Origin: Hymenobacter gelipurpurascens
Lineage (GTDB): Bacteria; Bacteroidota; Bacteroidia; Cytophagales; Hymenobacteraceae
Assembly (NCBI RefSeq): GCF_900187375.1
Contig: NZ_FYEW01000001.1
Span: 1,116,001 to 1,180,000, forward strand
DNA: 64,000 nt
Reading direction: 5' to 3'
Within the stretch, counting starts at the first letter, position 1, and every line of letters begins with the position of its first letter. A program made the position numbers and the translations under genes. Shown piece by piece: positions 34,370 to 43,643 of the stretch. The notes below the pieces were generated by a model, which was not told the DNA's origin, ran no database searches, and saw only the letters and a list, made by a program, of their open reading frames with translations.

Positions 34370-35290
34370 ATGTCCACTCCCACCTCCTTCCGCTCCATCG
34401 TTCCTTCTGACCTCAAACCCAGCGAGTGGCACCCCTTTATGGTTGGTGCCGTAGCGCCCCGGCCAGTGGCTTTTGCCAGCACTATTGATGCGGAAGGCAA
34501 CGTGAACCTAAGCCCGTACAGCTTCTTCAATTGCTTCGGCTCAAACCCACCCATTCTGGCCTTCTCGCCTGCTAACCGCGTCCGCGACAACTCCCAGAAA
34601 CACACGTTGCAAAACCTGCGCGAAGTGCCCGAAGTAGTCATCAACATCTGCGACTACGCCATGGTGGAGCAGATGTCTCTGGCCAGCACCGAGTATGAGC
34701 GAGGCGTGAATGAGTTCGTGAAAGCCGGCTTTACGGAAGTAGCCAGCCAGCAGATCCGGCCGCCACGTGTAGGCCAGGCGCCCGCCGCCTTTGAGTGCGT
34801 AGTAGAGCAGATCATCGAGCTAGGCCAGAACAACGGCGCAGGCAACCTCGTGATTTGCCGCGTGGTGCTGGCTCATTTCCGGGAGGATATCATCCTGCCC
34901 TCCGGCATCGGCATCGACCCGCACAAGCTCGACGCCATTGCCCGCCTCGGCGGCGACTGGTACACCCGCGCCTCGGGCAGCAGCCTGTTTGAGGTGCCCA
35001 AGCCCAACCGCAACCTCGGCATCGGCATGGACCAGCTGCCCGAGCACATCCGCAAATCCGACATCCTAACGGGCAATAACCTGGGCCGCCTTGCCAACAT
35101 CGAAGCCCAATCAATGCCCACCCCCGAAGAAGTAGAGGCCTACCGACACGAGCCGCTAGTGGCCTACACGCTCAATAAGTTTAAGGGGGATAGCGCTGTG
35201 CAACACCGGGAACTGGTATTGCTAGGCCAGAAAATTCTGGAAGAAGGCCGGCTGCTGGAGGCGTGGAAGGTGCTGCTGCTGGCCAGGTAA
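34370..35290 (+). CDS. Flavin reductase-like FMN-binding split-barrel protein
   Basis: 306 aa. The flavin_reductase-type domain is in the first 200 residues (HPFMVGAVAPRPVAFASTID, LSPYSFFNCFGSNPPILAF, then NICDYAMVEQMSLAS). The ~100-residue C-terminal tail, with LDAIARLGGDWYTRASG and the LLLGQKILEEGR-type end, is typical of the larger Bacteroidota members. It probably binds FMN and reduces a small substrate or supplies reduced flavin; the substrate is unknown. It ends only 5 bp from the convergent GT39 gene. Confidence 0.85.
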   Translation: MSTPTSFRSIVPSDLKPSEWHPFMVGAVAPRPVAFASTIDAEGNVNLSPYSFFNCFGSNPPILAFSPANRVRDNSQKHTLQNLREVPEVVINICDYAMVEQMSLASTEYERGVNEFVKAGFTEVASQQIRPPRVGQAPAAFECVVEQIIELGQNNGAGNLVICRVVLAHFREDIILPSGIGIDPHKLDAIARLGGDWYTRASGSSLFEVPKPNRNLGIGMDQLPEHIRKSDILTGNNLGRLANIEAQSMPTPEEVEAYRHEPLVAYTLNKFKGDSAVQHRELVLLGQKILEEGRLLEAWKVLLLAR

Positions 35291-35295
35291 ATGTG

Positions 35296-36804
35296 CTATT
35301 CCAGCCTGCGCTGTATTTGGTACGTAGCGCATGAGTCGGCCTGATATAGAAGCCTGGTAGCGTACCGCTGGATGAGCGCGTTTCGGGCCGCCGCGCCGCA
35401 CAGGAGCACTACTTGGCCTGGTGGCAAGGTAGTGGCCTTGAATACAACGTTTACTGTATCGGAGAACTGTGCCCGCCGGGCCAGCGCGTGAAATTCCAAA
35501 GGTGCATTATAGCCGCTGCTACCTCTATCGGCGGTAGTATGCAACAGCGTATAGCTTCGGGCGGGGGTAGCGCCGGGATGTTGCAGGTACCGTCCGTAGG
35601 CCAGCATGGGCTCATCGTGGCGGTGCTTGTGCGTTTTGTTTAGGCGGATGTAGACCGCCGCCAGGGAGGGCACCACTGCCAGCATCAACACCGAAGCCTC
35701 TAGCACGAGGGCGTTGCGCCACGAAACGCGAACTGCCGTCTGACGGGCGAGCATCGGCAAGCCAGCCCCCAACAACAACGCCAGCAGCGGGTACAGAGGG
35801 GCATCATACCAGGTATGCTTGGTAGCGGAAACGCTGATCAGGCCCAGAAACACGCCGCCCGACCATGCCACCACAGCAAGAAACCGATGAGCCGGACGCT
35901 GTATCGGCCTACGAGCAATAGCCCAGATACAGGCCACCACCCATGGCGTCCAGAGCAGAAACTGCTGCGTGACAAAGTGCAGCAGGTAGGTATACCAGGG
36001 CCCGGACTGCTGCTCCAGGTTCTCCAACAGCCGCCCTCCCAACTCGTTCTGCCATACGGCTGCTAGGTAACCAGGCAACATTTGTTCACGGAGCGTGTAC
36101 CAAACAAGCGGCGGACCAACTGCCAACAGTACTGCCACCCAAGTTGCCGGCTCGCGCAGTAAGCCCGGCAGCTTGCGCCGTCGTAACACTTCTAGGGCTA
36201 AACCAGGTACAAGGAATAAACCGGCTACCCCCTTCGTCAGGATGGCTAGGCCAATAGCCCCGCCCGCTAGCAGCAGGTAGCGACGCTGCCGGGTCTGTAG
36301 CCACGCAAATACCGCCAGCACCTGGCTGGTAGTGAACAGCAGCAACAGAGTCTCGTAGTCGCCGGTGCGGGCCACGTGGTGGGCCACGAATCCTTTACTG
36401 CTTAGTAACGCTAGCCCCGCCAGCAAGCCGGCGAGTGGGCCACCCAACCAGCGTCGGGCGAAAGATGCTACCACCACCACCAATGCCGTGGCAGCCAGCG
36501 CCGTAGGTAGCCGTAAGGCCCACTCAGAGTACCCGAACGTGTGCAAACTCAACGCCTGCAGCCAAATGAGCAGTGGAGGCTTGGTGTTCCACAAATCGGG
36601 TGCGCCTCCAAAATAGGTCAAAAACCACTGATGGTTGCGCAGCATTTCTGCTGCACTTACTGCCAGCAGGGACTCATCCCAGCTTTGTAAGGGCAGCGCT
36701 CCTAGACGCCAGAACAAACTAAACCACGCAGTCGGTATCAAGGCCAGCCACCACCACTTTTGGAGGTTCCGGCTGCGGAACAAACCCAGCTTAGGTCTAA
36801 TCAA
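35296..36804 (-). CDS. GT39/ArnT-like membrane glycosyltransferase (GT-C)
   Basis: 502 aa with about 11 membrane helices. The first periplasmic loop carries the acidic catalytic pair in QSWDESLLAVSAAEM, and WNTKPPLLIWLQA follows, both hallmarks of the PMT/ArnT fold that uses polyprenyl-phosphate sugars. The C-terminal soluble portion is short. The acceptor is not known. The stop is 5 bp from that of the convergent flavin reductase, leaving no room for a separate terminator. Confidence 0.88.
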   Translation of the reverse strand: MIRPKLGLFRSRNLQKWWWLALIPTAWFSLFWRLGALPLQSWDESLLAVSAAEMLRNHQWFLTYFGGAPDLWNTKPPLLIWLQALSLHTFGYSEWALRLPTALAATALVVVVASFARRWLGGPLAGLLAGLALLSSKGFVAHHVARTGDYETLLLLFTTSQVLAVFAWLQTRQRRYLLLAGGAIGLAILTKGVAGLFLVPGLALEVLRRRKLPGLLREPATWVAVLLAVGPPLVWYTLREQMLPGYLAAVWQNELGGRLLENLEQQSGPWYTYLLHFVTQQFLLWTPWVVACIWAIARRPIQRPAHRFLAVVAWSGGVFLGLISVSATKHTWYDAPLYPLLALLLGAGLPMLARQTAVRVSWRNALVLEASVLMLAVVPSLAAVYIRLNKTHKHRHDEPMLAYGRYLQHPGATPARSYTLLHTTADRGSSGYNAPLEFHALARRAQFSDTVNVVFKATTLPPGQVVLLCGAAARNALIQRYATRLLYQADSCATYQIQRRLE

Positions 36805-37006
36805 ACTGCTGGCTACTTAAAGTTAGGTTGAGATAGGACTTGCAGGAAGGCCCGTCAAGTCCAACTCTGCAATCCACAACATCCCTGGATAGTGGATAAA
36901 ATAAAATTTGTCGCTCCGCCTAGGCCAGCCACTTAGTAGTGCCGGCGTGTTTGATCCGGAGAAACATTCCCGCCAAACCACCCCCACGCATAGCGCCATG
37001 CGGGTA

Positions 37007-38236
37007 CTAATTCCGCACCGCAATCATTAGGGCCAGCTCTTTGTAGCGCATGTTGAAGCGCTTGGCGATGCTGGCATTGGTAAGTGAGCCCTTGTACACG
37101 TACACGCCCGAGCGGAAATGCTCATTGGTGAACAGCACCTCATTGATGCCGCCGTGCTGACTGATTTCCTGCAGAATAGGCGTGAAAATGTTGCTTAAGG
37201 CATTAGTAGCGGTGCGGGGCACGCGCGAGGCAATGTTGGGCACGCAGTAATGAATGACATCGTACTTGCGGAAGACGGGCTTGCTGTGGCTGGTCATTTC
37301 GCTGGTCTCGAAGCAGCCACCCTGGTCGATGCTCACGTCGATAATCACGGAGCCGGGTGCCATATGCGACACGGCTTCTTCCGCTACCATAAACGGAATC
37401 CGACCTTCCTCGGCATTTAGAGCACCTATCACCACGTCGGCGCGGCGGATTTGCTGATTCAGGGCGAAGGTGTCGAGGGTGCTGGTATAAAGCTGCGGCT
37501 GCCCCAAGTTCTGCTTGAGACGGCGTAGCTTGTAGAGGTGGTTGTCGAAGACCTTCACTTCGGCCCCTAGGCCAGTAGCGGCGCGGGCGGCGTACTCCGC
37601 CACAGTGCCCGCACCCAGAATAACTACCTGCGATGGCGGTACGCCCGTAATACCGCCCAGAATAATGCCTTTGCCCTCGTTGGAGCGGGCCAGGTATTCG
37701 GCCGCAATCAGCATGACGGTGGAGCCGGCAATTTCGCTCATGGCCCGCACAACCGGACGCGCCCCAGATGGGTCCTTGATCAGCTCGAAGCTAATGGCAC
37801 TCACCTTCTTGCGCGTGAGGGCGGTAATGTATTCGCTGGTGAGCGAGCCAAACTGTAAGGCCGAAATCAGCGTCTGGCCAGCCCGCATAAACTCGATTTC
37901 ATCGTAGGTGGGCGGCGCCACCTTTAGGATGATATCGGCCTCAAATACTTCTTTTTGCGAGTAAGCAATGGTGGCGCCCGCCTCGGAATAGTCGTGGTCG
38001 GAATGCTTGCTGGGTTCTCCGGCGCCGCTTTCGAGCAGGATTTCGTGGCCGGCTTCTACCAGGTGTTTCACGGCCTCCGGCGTGAGGCAGATGCGGTTTT
38101 CCTGGAGCGAGGTTTCGCGGGGCAGCCCGATAAACAGCTTGCGCTTGCGCGTTTCCACGGCCAGCATGGATTCCTGCGTGAAGTAGGCGCGGCTGGTGGC
38201 CAGCGACTCAAATCCGGGGGGTACTGCTTCGGGCAT
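37007..38236 (-). CDS. ald: Alanine dehydrogenase
   Basis: 409 aa from the ATG at 38236. It interconverts alanine and pyruvate with NAD. The N-terminal substrate domain has GLPRETSLQENRICLTPEAV and a KHSDHDYSEAGA segment carrying the catalytic His. The Rossmann motif is VVILGAGTVAEYAARAA. The protein is 30-40 residues longer than the Bacillus enzyme through an N-terminal extension common in Bacteroidota. Transhydrogenase alpha (PntA) is related, but no pntB gene is near. Confidence 0.85.
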   Translation of the reverse strand: MPEAVPPGFESLATSRAYFTQESMLAVETRKRKLFIGLPRETSLQENRICLTPEAVKHLVEAGHEILLESGAGEPSKHSDHDYSEAGATIAYSQKEVFEADIILKVAPPTYDEIEFMRAGQTLISALQFGSLTSEYITALTRKKVSAISFELIKDPSGARPVVRAMSEIAGSTVMLIAAEYLARSNEGKGIILGGITGVPPSQVVILGAGTVAEYAARAATGLGAEVKVFDNHLYKLRRLKQNLGQPQLYTSTLDTFALNQQIRRADVVIGALNAEEGRIPFMVAEEAVSHMAPGSVIIDVSIDQGGCFETSEMTSHSKPVFRKYDVIHYCVPNIASRVPRTATNALSNIFTPILQEISQHGGINEVLFTNEHFRSGVYVYKGSLTNASIAKRFNMRYKELALMIAVRN

Positions 38237-38242
38237 CTTTTT

Positions 38243-38332
38243 CAATTAAAAATCAAGCATTAAAAATTAAAAACCTTGATCATCAATCTCTTATATCCAA
38301 CGCAACTGCGCTTAAAGGTTGATGCTTAATTT
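38243..38332. repeat. AT-rich imperfect inverted repeat (AAAATTAAAAATTA type)
   Basis: The spacer between ald and tsaE holds ATCAAGCATTAAAAATTAAA and, facing it, AAAGGTTGATGCTTAATTTT (which continues into the tsaE 3' end). It could act as a weak terminator for tsaE. It is strongly AT-rich against the genome background. Confidence 0.5.
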
Positions 38333-38752
38333 TTAACTTTCAATTTTTAATTCCCTGGTCTCTAGGCCAGTGACGGTGAGCGTGATGAGCAGCCGATCCG
38401 GAGGCAGCAGCGCTTCAATGCGGCTAGGCCACTCTATCAGGCAAAGATAGCCAGAATCGAAGTACTCCAATGCCCCAATTCCTTCGGCTTCGCGTGGGTC
38501 ATCGAGTCGGTAGAAATCGAAGTGATAGATGGGCTGATTCTGCGCGTCGCGGTACTCATTCACGAGGGAAAACGTGGGGCTACTGACTTCATCGGCCACG
38601 CCCAAGCTGCGGCACAGCTCTTTGATGAAGGTAGTTTTTCCGGCGCCCATTTCGCCTTCAAAGCACACAATGGAGTGGCCTGGCAGAGCGTCTCGGACCT
38701 GCTGAGCCGCAGCAGGCAGGGCGGCGAGGTTCGGAATATCGATGGTGAGCAT
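38333..38752 (-). CDS. tsaE: tRNA threonylcarbamoyladenosine biosynthesis ATPase TsaE
   Basis: 139 aa from MLTIDIPNLAALPAA (38752); the 28 codons above are not family-like. It has Walker A GEMGAGKTTFIKEL, then SSPTFSLVNEY, YHFDFYRLDD and LCLIEWPSR, the standard TsaE set. It supports t6A37 synthesis on tRNA with TsaB and TsaD, neither of which is in the window. It is divergent from the aminotransferase. Confidence 0.95.
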   Translation of the reverse strand: MLTIDIPNLAALPAAAQQVRDALPGHSIVCFEGEMGAGKTTFIKELCRSLGVADEVSSPTFSLVNEYRDAQNQPIYHFDFYRLDDPREAEGIGALEYFDSGYLCLIEWPSRIEALLPPDRLLITLTVTGLETRELKIES

Positions 38753-38883
38753 ACAGGCAGCTGTTGAGATGGCAAGGTAGCAACGGAAGGCTTGCAGAAG
38801 GCAATTTGAGTAGCCTACGCAATTTCGGGCTGCCACAATTTCCTCTTATCCCTACCTTTAGCCGACCCAAAACACTCGAACGT

Positions 38884-40140
38884 ATGCAAGTTTCCCGAAT
38901 GGCCGGCAGCCTGATTGGCTCCGAAATCATCAAAATCGGCAACGAAGTCAATGATATGATTCGCAAGGGGGAGCAGATCTGCAACCTCACCATTGGCGAC
39001 TTCGACCCCTCCATCTTCCCTATTCCAGAGGAGCTTCAGTCGGAGATTACCCTGGCCTACCAGGCTGGCCACACCAACTACCCGCCGGCCAATGGCATGG
39101 CGGCTCTGCGCGAGGCCGCGGCCACGTTCACCAAAACCCGGCTGGGCCTGGAGTACTCGCCCAATGATTTTCTGGTGGCCGGCGGCTCCCGCCCCCTCAT
39201 TTACGCCACCTACCTGGCCCTCGTGGACCCCGGCGACAAAGTAGTATTTCCGGTGCCGAGCTGGAACAACAACCACTACTGTCACCTCTCCTCGGCCCAG
39301 GCAGTGATGGTGGAAACGCTGCCCGAAAACAACTTCATGCCTACGGCGGAAGAGTTGGCGCCTCATTTGGCGGGCGCCACGCTGCTGGCTCTGTGCTCTC
39401 CGCTTAACCCCACCGGCACCGTGTTCACGCGCGAGGGCCTAGAAGCTATCTGCGACCTGGTTCTGGCCGAAAACAAGCGCCGCCAGCCCAGCGAAAAGCC
39501 ACTCTACCTGCTCTACGACCAGATTTACTGGCTCCTAACCTTCGGCAATACTGAGCACTACGACCCCGTGAACCTGCGGCCGGAGCTGCGCGAGTACACC
39601 ATCTATATTGATGGTATCTCGAAGTGCCTCGCGGCTACCGGCGTGCGCGTGGGCTACGCCTTCGGGCCGGCTGTGGTGATTGACAAGATGAAGGCCATTC
39701 TAGGCCATGTTGGCGCCTGGGCACCCAAGGCCGAGCAGGTAGCCACGGCCAAATATCTACCTCAGACGGAGCAGGTTGATGGGTTCCTAGGACACTTCAA
39801 AGAGAAAATTCAGGCTAGCCTCGATACGCTGCACCAAGGCCTGCAGGCCCTGAAAGGCGATGGATACCCCGTAGATTCTATGGTACCAATGGGTGCTATT
39901 TACCTCACGGCCAAGCTGGATGTGCTAGGCAAAACCACCCCGGCGGGCCAGGTACTCACGACCACCAAGGAGCTTACATCCTATCTCATCAGTGATGCGC
40001 GGCTAGCGCTGGTGCCCTTCAGCGCCTTCGGTACCGACCATGTGTCGCCGTGGTTCCGGATGTCGGTGGGTGGCGCTTCCCTGGAGTCTATTCAAGCAGC
40101 CCTACCCCGCCTGCAGGCGGCGCTTGATGCGCTGAAATAG
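38884..40140 (+). CDS. Class I/II pyridoxal-phosphate aminotransferase
   Basis: 418 aa from MQVSRMAGSLIGSEI (38884). Fold-type I signatures are AGHTNYPPANGMAALREA, CSPLNPTGTVFTREG, DQIYWLLTFG and the PLP lysine in YIDGISKCLAATGVRVGYAF. The final Arg that binds the carboxylate is likely in WFRMSVGGAS. Amino-group donor and acceptor are not predictable; aspartate or aromatic aminotransferase-like enzymes are closest. It is monocistronic with a terminator at 40161-40199. Confidence 0.88.
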   Translation: MQVSRMAGSLIGSEIIKIGNEVNDMIRKGEQICNLTIGDFDPSIFPIPEELQSEITLAYQAGHTNYPPANGMAALREAAATFTKTRLGLEYSPNDFLVAGGSRPLIYATYLALVDPGDKVVFPVPSWNNNHYCHLSSAQAVMVETLPENNFMPTAEELAPHLAGATLLALCSPLNPTGTVFTREGLEAICDLVLAENKRRQPSEKPLYLLYDQIYWLLTFGNTEHYDPVNLRPELREYTIYIDGISKCLAATGVRVGYAFGPAVVIDKMKAILGHVGAWAPKAEQVATAKYLPQTEQVDGFLGHFKEKIQASLDTLHQGLQALKGDGYPVDSMVPMGAIYLTAKLDVLGKTTPAGQVLTTTKELTSYLISDARLALVPFSAFGTDHVSPWFRMSVGGASLESIQAALPRLQAALDALK

Positions 40141-40160
40141 CCCTTTCATGGCCAGATAAG

Positions 40161-40199
40161 CATAGCAGTGTTCCGTGCGTAGAGCCGGGCACTGCTATG
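40161..40199 (+). terminator. Intrinsic terminator after the aminotransferase
   Basis: Arms CATAGCAGTG (40161-40170) and CACTGCTATG (40190-40199), followed by TTTGTTTTA. Confidence 0.8.
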
Positions 40200-40394
40200 T
40201 TTGTTTTATAGGTCTAGTATTTCCGGGCCAATTTTTAGGAATAGACAATGGGGAGATTTCCTGAAATGGGTATTATGTCTATCTTTCCGGTCAACTGACC
40301 TGCATTCCGGTACTGGATTCGTTTCTTTCTTCCGATTGCTCTCCTCTACCGCACCTATTGCACGATGTTGCTTCACAACCAACTCATCGTGTCT

Positions 40395-42848
40395 ATGTCA
40401 TTACCCTTGCCCAGCTTTCTGGGTCGTTTTTCAGCAGTAGCCGCTGTGGTGCTGTTCCCCTCTTTGCTGCTGGCTCAAACCCAGACGGCTACCCTACAGG
40501 GCACCGTGCAGGCTACCTCCGGCGGCGCCCTCGAATACGTTACCCTCACCCTGCACCGCGCTGCCGATTCGGTAGCCGTCAAAACCGAGTTCACCGACGC
40601 GCAGGGTCGTTATTTACTGAGCGCGCCTATCGGACGTTACCTTATTTCGGGCGCTATGGTGGGCTACGGCCGCACCTGGAGTAAGCCATTTGAGCTGCCA
40701 GCTGCTGGCCTGGCCCTGCCGGCTCTTCAGCTTGCTCCCACTGCCGCTACCAACCTGAAGGGCGTAACCGTTACGGGCGAGAAAGCGCAGTTTGAACGTC
40801 TCGCCGACCGTACCATTGTGAACGTAGAAGGCACCCCGCTGAGTGCCGGCAACACTACCTTGGATGTCCTGGGCCGCGCGCCGGGCGTAACAGTGGGGGG
40901 TAATGATAACCTGGCATTGCGGGGAAAGCAGGGACTGCTCATCCTTATTGATGGTAAGCGCGTGCCCCTGACCGGCACCGAGCTGGCCGACTACCTGCGC
41001 GCCCTGCCCGCTGAGCAGGTCCGAAGTATTGAGCTGATTACCAACCCGCCGGCCAAGTATGATGCGCAAGGTGGCGCCGGCATTATCGCCATCAATCTAA
41101 AAAAGGATCTGCGCCTGGGCACGAATGGCAGCGTGAACACCAGCTACGGGCGCGGACAATATGGCAAGTTCACTTCGGGGCTTACGCTCAACCATCGGCG
41201 TAAAGGCCTGAACCTGTTCGGTACGTACACCTACGCCGACCGCCAGGGCTTCCAGAAACTGAATTTCGAGCGCACTTTTTATCAGGATGCCGCCCAGGTT
41301 TCAGGCCGCAGTATTCAGTACAACGATTCTCGTTCGCACCTGCAGTCGCATACTTGGCGCGGGGGCCTTGACTATACGTTCTCCAAGAATACCCAGATGG
41401 GAGTAGTGGTGAGTGGCCTAGGCAGCCGCGTGCCCTCCACCGGCGACAACACCGGCCTTTTCCTGGATGCGCAAAGCCTACCCAGGGCGCGCTACCGCTC
41501 CGATAACCAACGCAACCTGCGCACACCCAACCAAACCGCCAACGTATCGGTACGGCACCTGTTCGCGGCCGACTCGCTGGGTACGCCTGAGCTGACGGCT
41601 GACTTAGATTACGGCCATTACGGCACCACCCGCACCCTGGACCTGCTCACGAACTATGAGCTGCCAGCCCCGCGCACCACGCGCCTGCTCGGCGACCAGA
41701 ATGGCAACCTTTCGATCTGGTCGGGGAAGGCGGATTATATCCGGCCGCTGCGCCACCACTTGCGCCTGGAGGCCGGTGTAAAATCCAGCTATGTAAATTC
41801 TGACAACGATGTGCTCTTTCTGAATGAAATGGATGGCCAGCGCGTGGTGGATGCCGGCAAAACCAACCAGTTCCATTACACCGAGAACATCAATGCGGCT
41901 TACGCCAGCCTGTCGCGTATGCGGCCGGGCCTCACCATTACGGCTGGCCTACGGGGGGAGCAAACCAACGTAACGGGCCGCCAGATCATGGGGGCCATGG
42001 GCTTCGACCGCAACTACTTCCAGCTGTTTCCGAACCTGAGCCTGGAGCGGGCCCTGAGCGAGCAGCACCGCCTGGCACTCAGCCTCAGCCGCCGCATCGA
42101 TAGGCCTACGTATAACCAGCTCAACCCCTTCCGCTCCTACGTAGACGCCACCTCCTACCGCGCTGGCAACCCCACGCTCTGGCCCCAGACCAGCTTTGTA
42201 GCCGAGCTGACGCACACCTTCAAGCAAAAGCTGGTAACGGGCCTGAGCTACACGCGCACCTCCCGCCCTATTCTGAATGTGTACCAGCTAGATGCTGAGC
42301 GTTTGGTAGTGGCCACCAACGTGAACCTCTCGGCCGAGCATTACTACGCCTTCACGTTCACGGCTCCCCTAAAACCCACGAAGTGGCTGAATCTTTACGC
42401 TAATGCTGAGGTGTTCTACATCTACTTTGAAGGCCAGCTTTCCGATGGTTCTAGGCCACTCTCGGGTAGGCCTGCGGCCATTTTGAGCAGCAACGCCAGC
42501 TTTGCGCTGGGCCACGGCTGGGGCCTCGACCTTAATGGCAATTACCACACGCCCGAGCGCTACGGTTTCGAGCGCGTCCGGTCTTTCGGGCAAGCCACGG
42601 CTGGCGTGCAGAAGTCGTTGGGTAGCCATGCTTCCCTGCGCTTCAATGTGGCCGATATCTTCTATACCACTCCGTTGCGGGCCACTTCTACCTACGTGCC
42701 CCTGCAGGAAACCTTCCGCAACCGCCAAGATTCGCGTGTAGCCACGCTGGCGTTCAACTACCGCTTCGGCAATGATAAGGTGGCGCCAGCCCGCAAGCGA
42801 GCCACCGGAGCCGAGGATGAGAAGCGCCGTGCCTCTGGTGTGCAGTAG
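40395..42848 (+). CDS. TonB-dependent receptor / outer membrane beta-barrel protein, paralogue 1
   Basis: 817 aa from MSLPLPSFLGRF (40395; an ATG at 40365 is possible). A signal peptide ending LLLAQ is followed by a carboxypeptidase-regulatory-like domain (ATLQGTVQATSGGALEYVTL). The plug region has DRTIVNVEGTPLSAGNTTLD, NLALRGKQGLLILIDGKR and IELITNPPAKYDAQGGAG. The barrel ends with TLAFNYRFGNDK and a charged GAEDEKRR tail. It is closely similar to the receptor at 43644-46142. Ligand unknown. Confidence 0.9.
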   Translation: MSLPLPSFLGRFSAVAAVVLFPSLLLAQTQTATLQGTVQATSGGALEYVTLTLHRAADSVAVKTEFTDAQGRYLLSAPIGRYLISGAMVGYGRTWSKPFELPAAGLALPALQLAPTAATNLKGVTVTGEKAQFERLADRTIVNVEGTPLSAGNTTLDVLGRAPGVTVGGNDNLALRGKQGLLILIDGKRVPLTGTELADYLRALPAEQVRSIELITNPPAKYDAQGGAGIIAINLKKDLRLGTNGSVNTSYGRGQYGKFTSGLTLNHRRKGLNLFGTYTYADRQGFQKLNFERTFYQDAAQVSGRSIQYNDSRSHLQSHTWRGGLDYTFSKNTQMGVVVSGLGSRVPSTGDNTGLFLDAQSLPRARYRSDNQRNLRTPNQTANVSVRHLFAADSLGTPELTADLDYGHYGTTRTLDLLTNYELPAPRTTRLLGDQNGNLSIWSGKADYIRPLRHHLRLEAGVKSSYVNSDNDVLFLNEMDGQRVVDAGKTNQFHYTENINAAYASLSRMRPGLTITAGLRGEQTNVTGRQIMGAMGFDRNYFQLFPNLSLERALSEQHRLALSLSRRIDRPTYNQLNPFRSYVDATSYRAGNPTLWPQTSFVAELTHTFKQKLVTGLSYTRTSRPILNVYQLDAERLVVATNVNLSAEHYYAFTFTAPLKPTKWLNLYANAEVFYIYFEGQLSDGSRPLSGRPAAILSSNASFALGHGWGLDLNGNYHTPERYGFERVRSFGQATAGVQKSLGSHASLRFNVADIFYTTPLRATSTYVPLQETFRNRQDSRVATLAFNYRFGNDKVAPARKRATGAEDEKRRASGVQ

Positions 42849-42874
42849 GCCAGTCTGGCTTTAGTATTCTTATT

Positions 42875-42905
42875 GAAGGCCGCTCTGTACTGCAGGGCGG
42901 CCTTC
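42875..42905 (+). terminator. Intrinsic terminator after receptor paralogue 1
   Basis: 13-bp arms GAAGGCCGCTCTG (42875-42887) and CAGGGCGGCCTTC (42893-42905), one G-T pair, followed by a T-run. Confidence 0.85.
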
Positions 42906-42987
42906 TTTTTAGCATATAGCTAGGCTGAACCGTTACAAATCAAGGGAGAAGAATCCACAAAAATTTCTACGACCTCAGGCAACCTTT

Positions 42988-43019
42988 ATGATACATCATA
43001 CATCTATATGATATATCAT
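42988..43019 (+). promoter_or_regulatory. Paired 12-bp palindromes upstream of the MarR gene (candidate autoregulatory operator)
   Basis: ATGATACATCAT (42988-42999) and ATGATATATCAT (43008-43019) are 20 bp apart, two helical turns, and end 9 nt before the MarR ATG at 43029. This position is expected for an autorepressor site. Confidence 0.6.
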
Positions 43020-43028
43020 CGAAATACC

Positions 43029-43460
43029 ATGCTCTCCTCTATCATCTTCTACTCCCTGGATCGCGCCATTCGGCAGTATCGCAAGCTGGCCCAGGCCAAC
43101 ATTGACCGGGCCGGCATTGGCATTACCATCGATCAGTGGCTGGTGCTGCAGGTGATTCGGGAGCATGACGACCTGACGCAAACCGACATTGCGGAGCGCG
43201 TCTTCAAGGACCAGGCCTCCGTGGCCCGCATGATCAGCTTGCTCCTGACGCGGGGGCTGCTGGCCTCCGAGCCTTCGCGCAACGATGGTCGCCGCTCCCG
43301 CCTCCGCGTGACCCCAACTGGCCTACAGACCCTGGATGCCGTGGAACCCGTGGTGCTGCACAACCGCGCCATTGCTCTACAAGGCTTATCGGATGACGAT
43401 TTAACCCTGCTCAAAACGTTACTGGAGCGTATTTACAACAACTGCACCTCCCCTGCCTAG
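43029..43460 (+). CDS. MarR family transcriptional regulator
   Basis: 143 aa. The start at 43029 is chosen because the alternative ATG (43008) lies inside a palindromic operator-like site. The winged-helix core reads ITIDQWLVLQVIREHDDLTQTDIAERVFKD (given here as two adjoining parts: ITIDQWLVLQVIREHDD and LTQTDIAERVFKD), then QASVARMISLLLTRGLLAS and the wing DGRRSRLRVTPTG. It sits between two paralogous outer membrane receptors in the same orientation and probably represses itself, possibly also the downstream receptor. The inducer is unknown. Confidence 0.9.
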   Translation: MLSSIIFYSLDRAIRQYRKLAQANIDRAGIGITIDQWLVLQVIREHDDLTQTDIAERVFKDQASVARMISLLLTRGLLASEPSRNDGRRSRLRVTPTGLQTLDAVEPVVLHNRAIALQGLSDDDLTLLKTLLERIYNNCTSPA

Positions 43461-43522
43461 GCCACTTGGCCCCCCGTACTTCAAGTAAAATATAGACGAA
43501 ATAAACTATTGCGCATTGTTAA

Positions 43523-43562
43523 TACGAAAACTTTCGTACGTTTACATACGAAATCATTCGTA
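43523..43562 (+). promoter_or_regulatory. Two 16-bp palindromes upstream of receptor paralogue 2
   Basis: TACGAAAACTTTCGTA (43523-43538) and TACGAAATCATTCGTA (43547-43562) share TACGAA/TTCGTA half-sites and start 24 bp apart. They lie about 80-120 bp above the ATG at 43644. They differ from the ATGATNNATCAT sites of the MarR gene, so a second regulator may act here. Confidence 0.6.
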
Positions 43563-43643
43563 CTTATAATATTAGCTCGGCAGCTACCTGGCCAGTGGCC
43601 GCCGAGACATTTTATCCTCCCTCAACCTTCACTTTCCTTGCTC

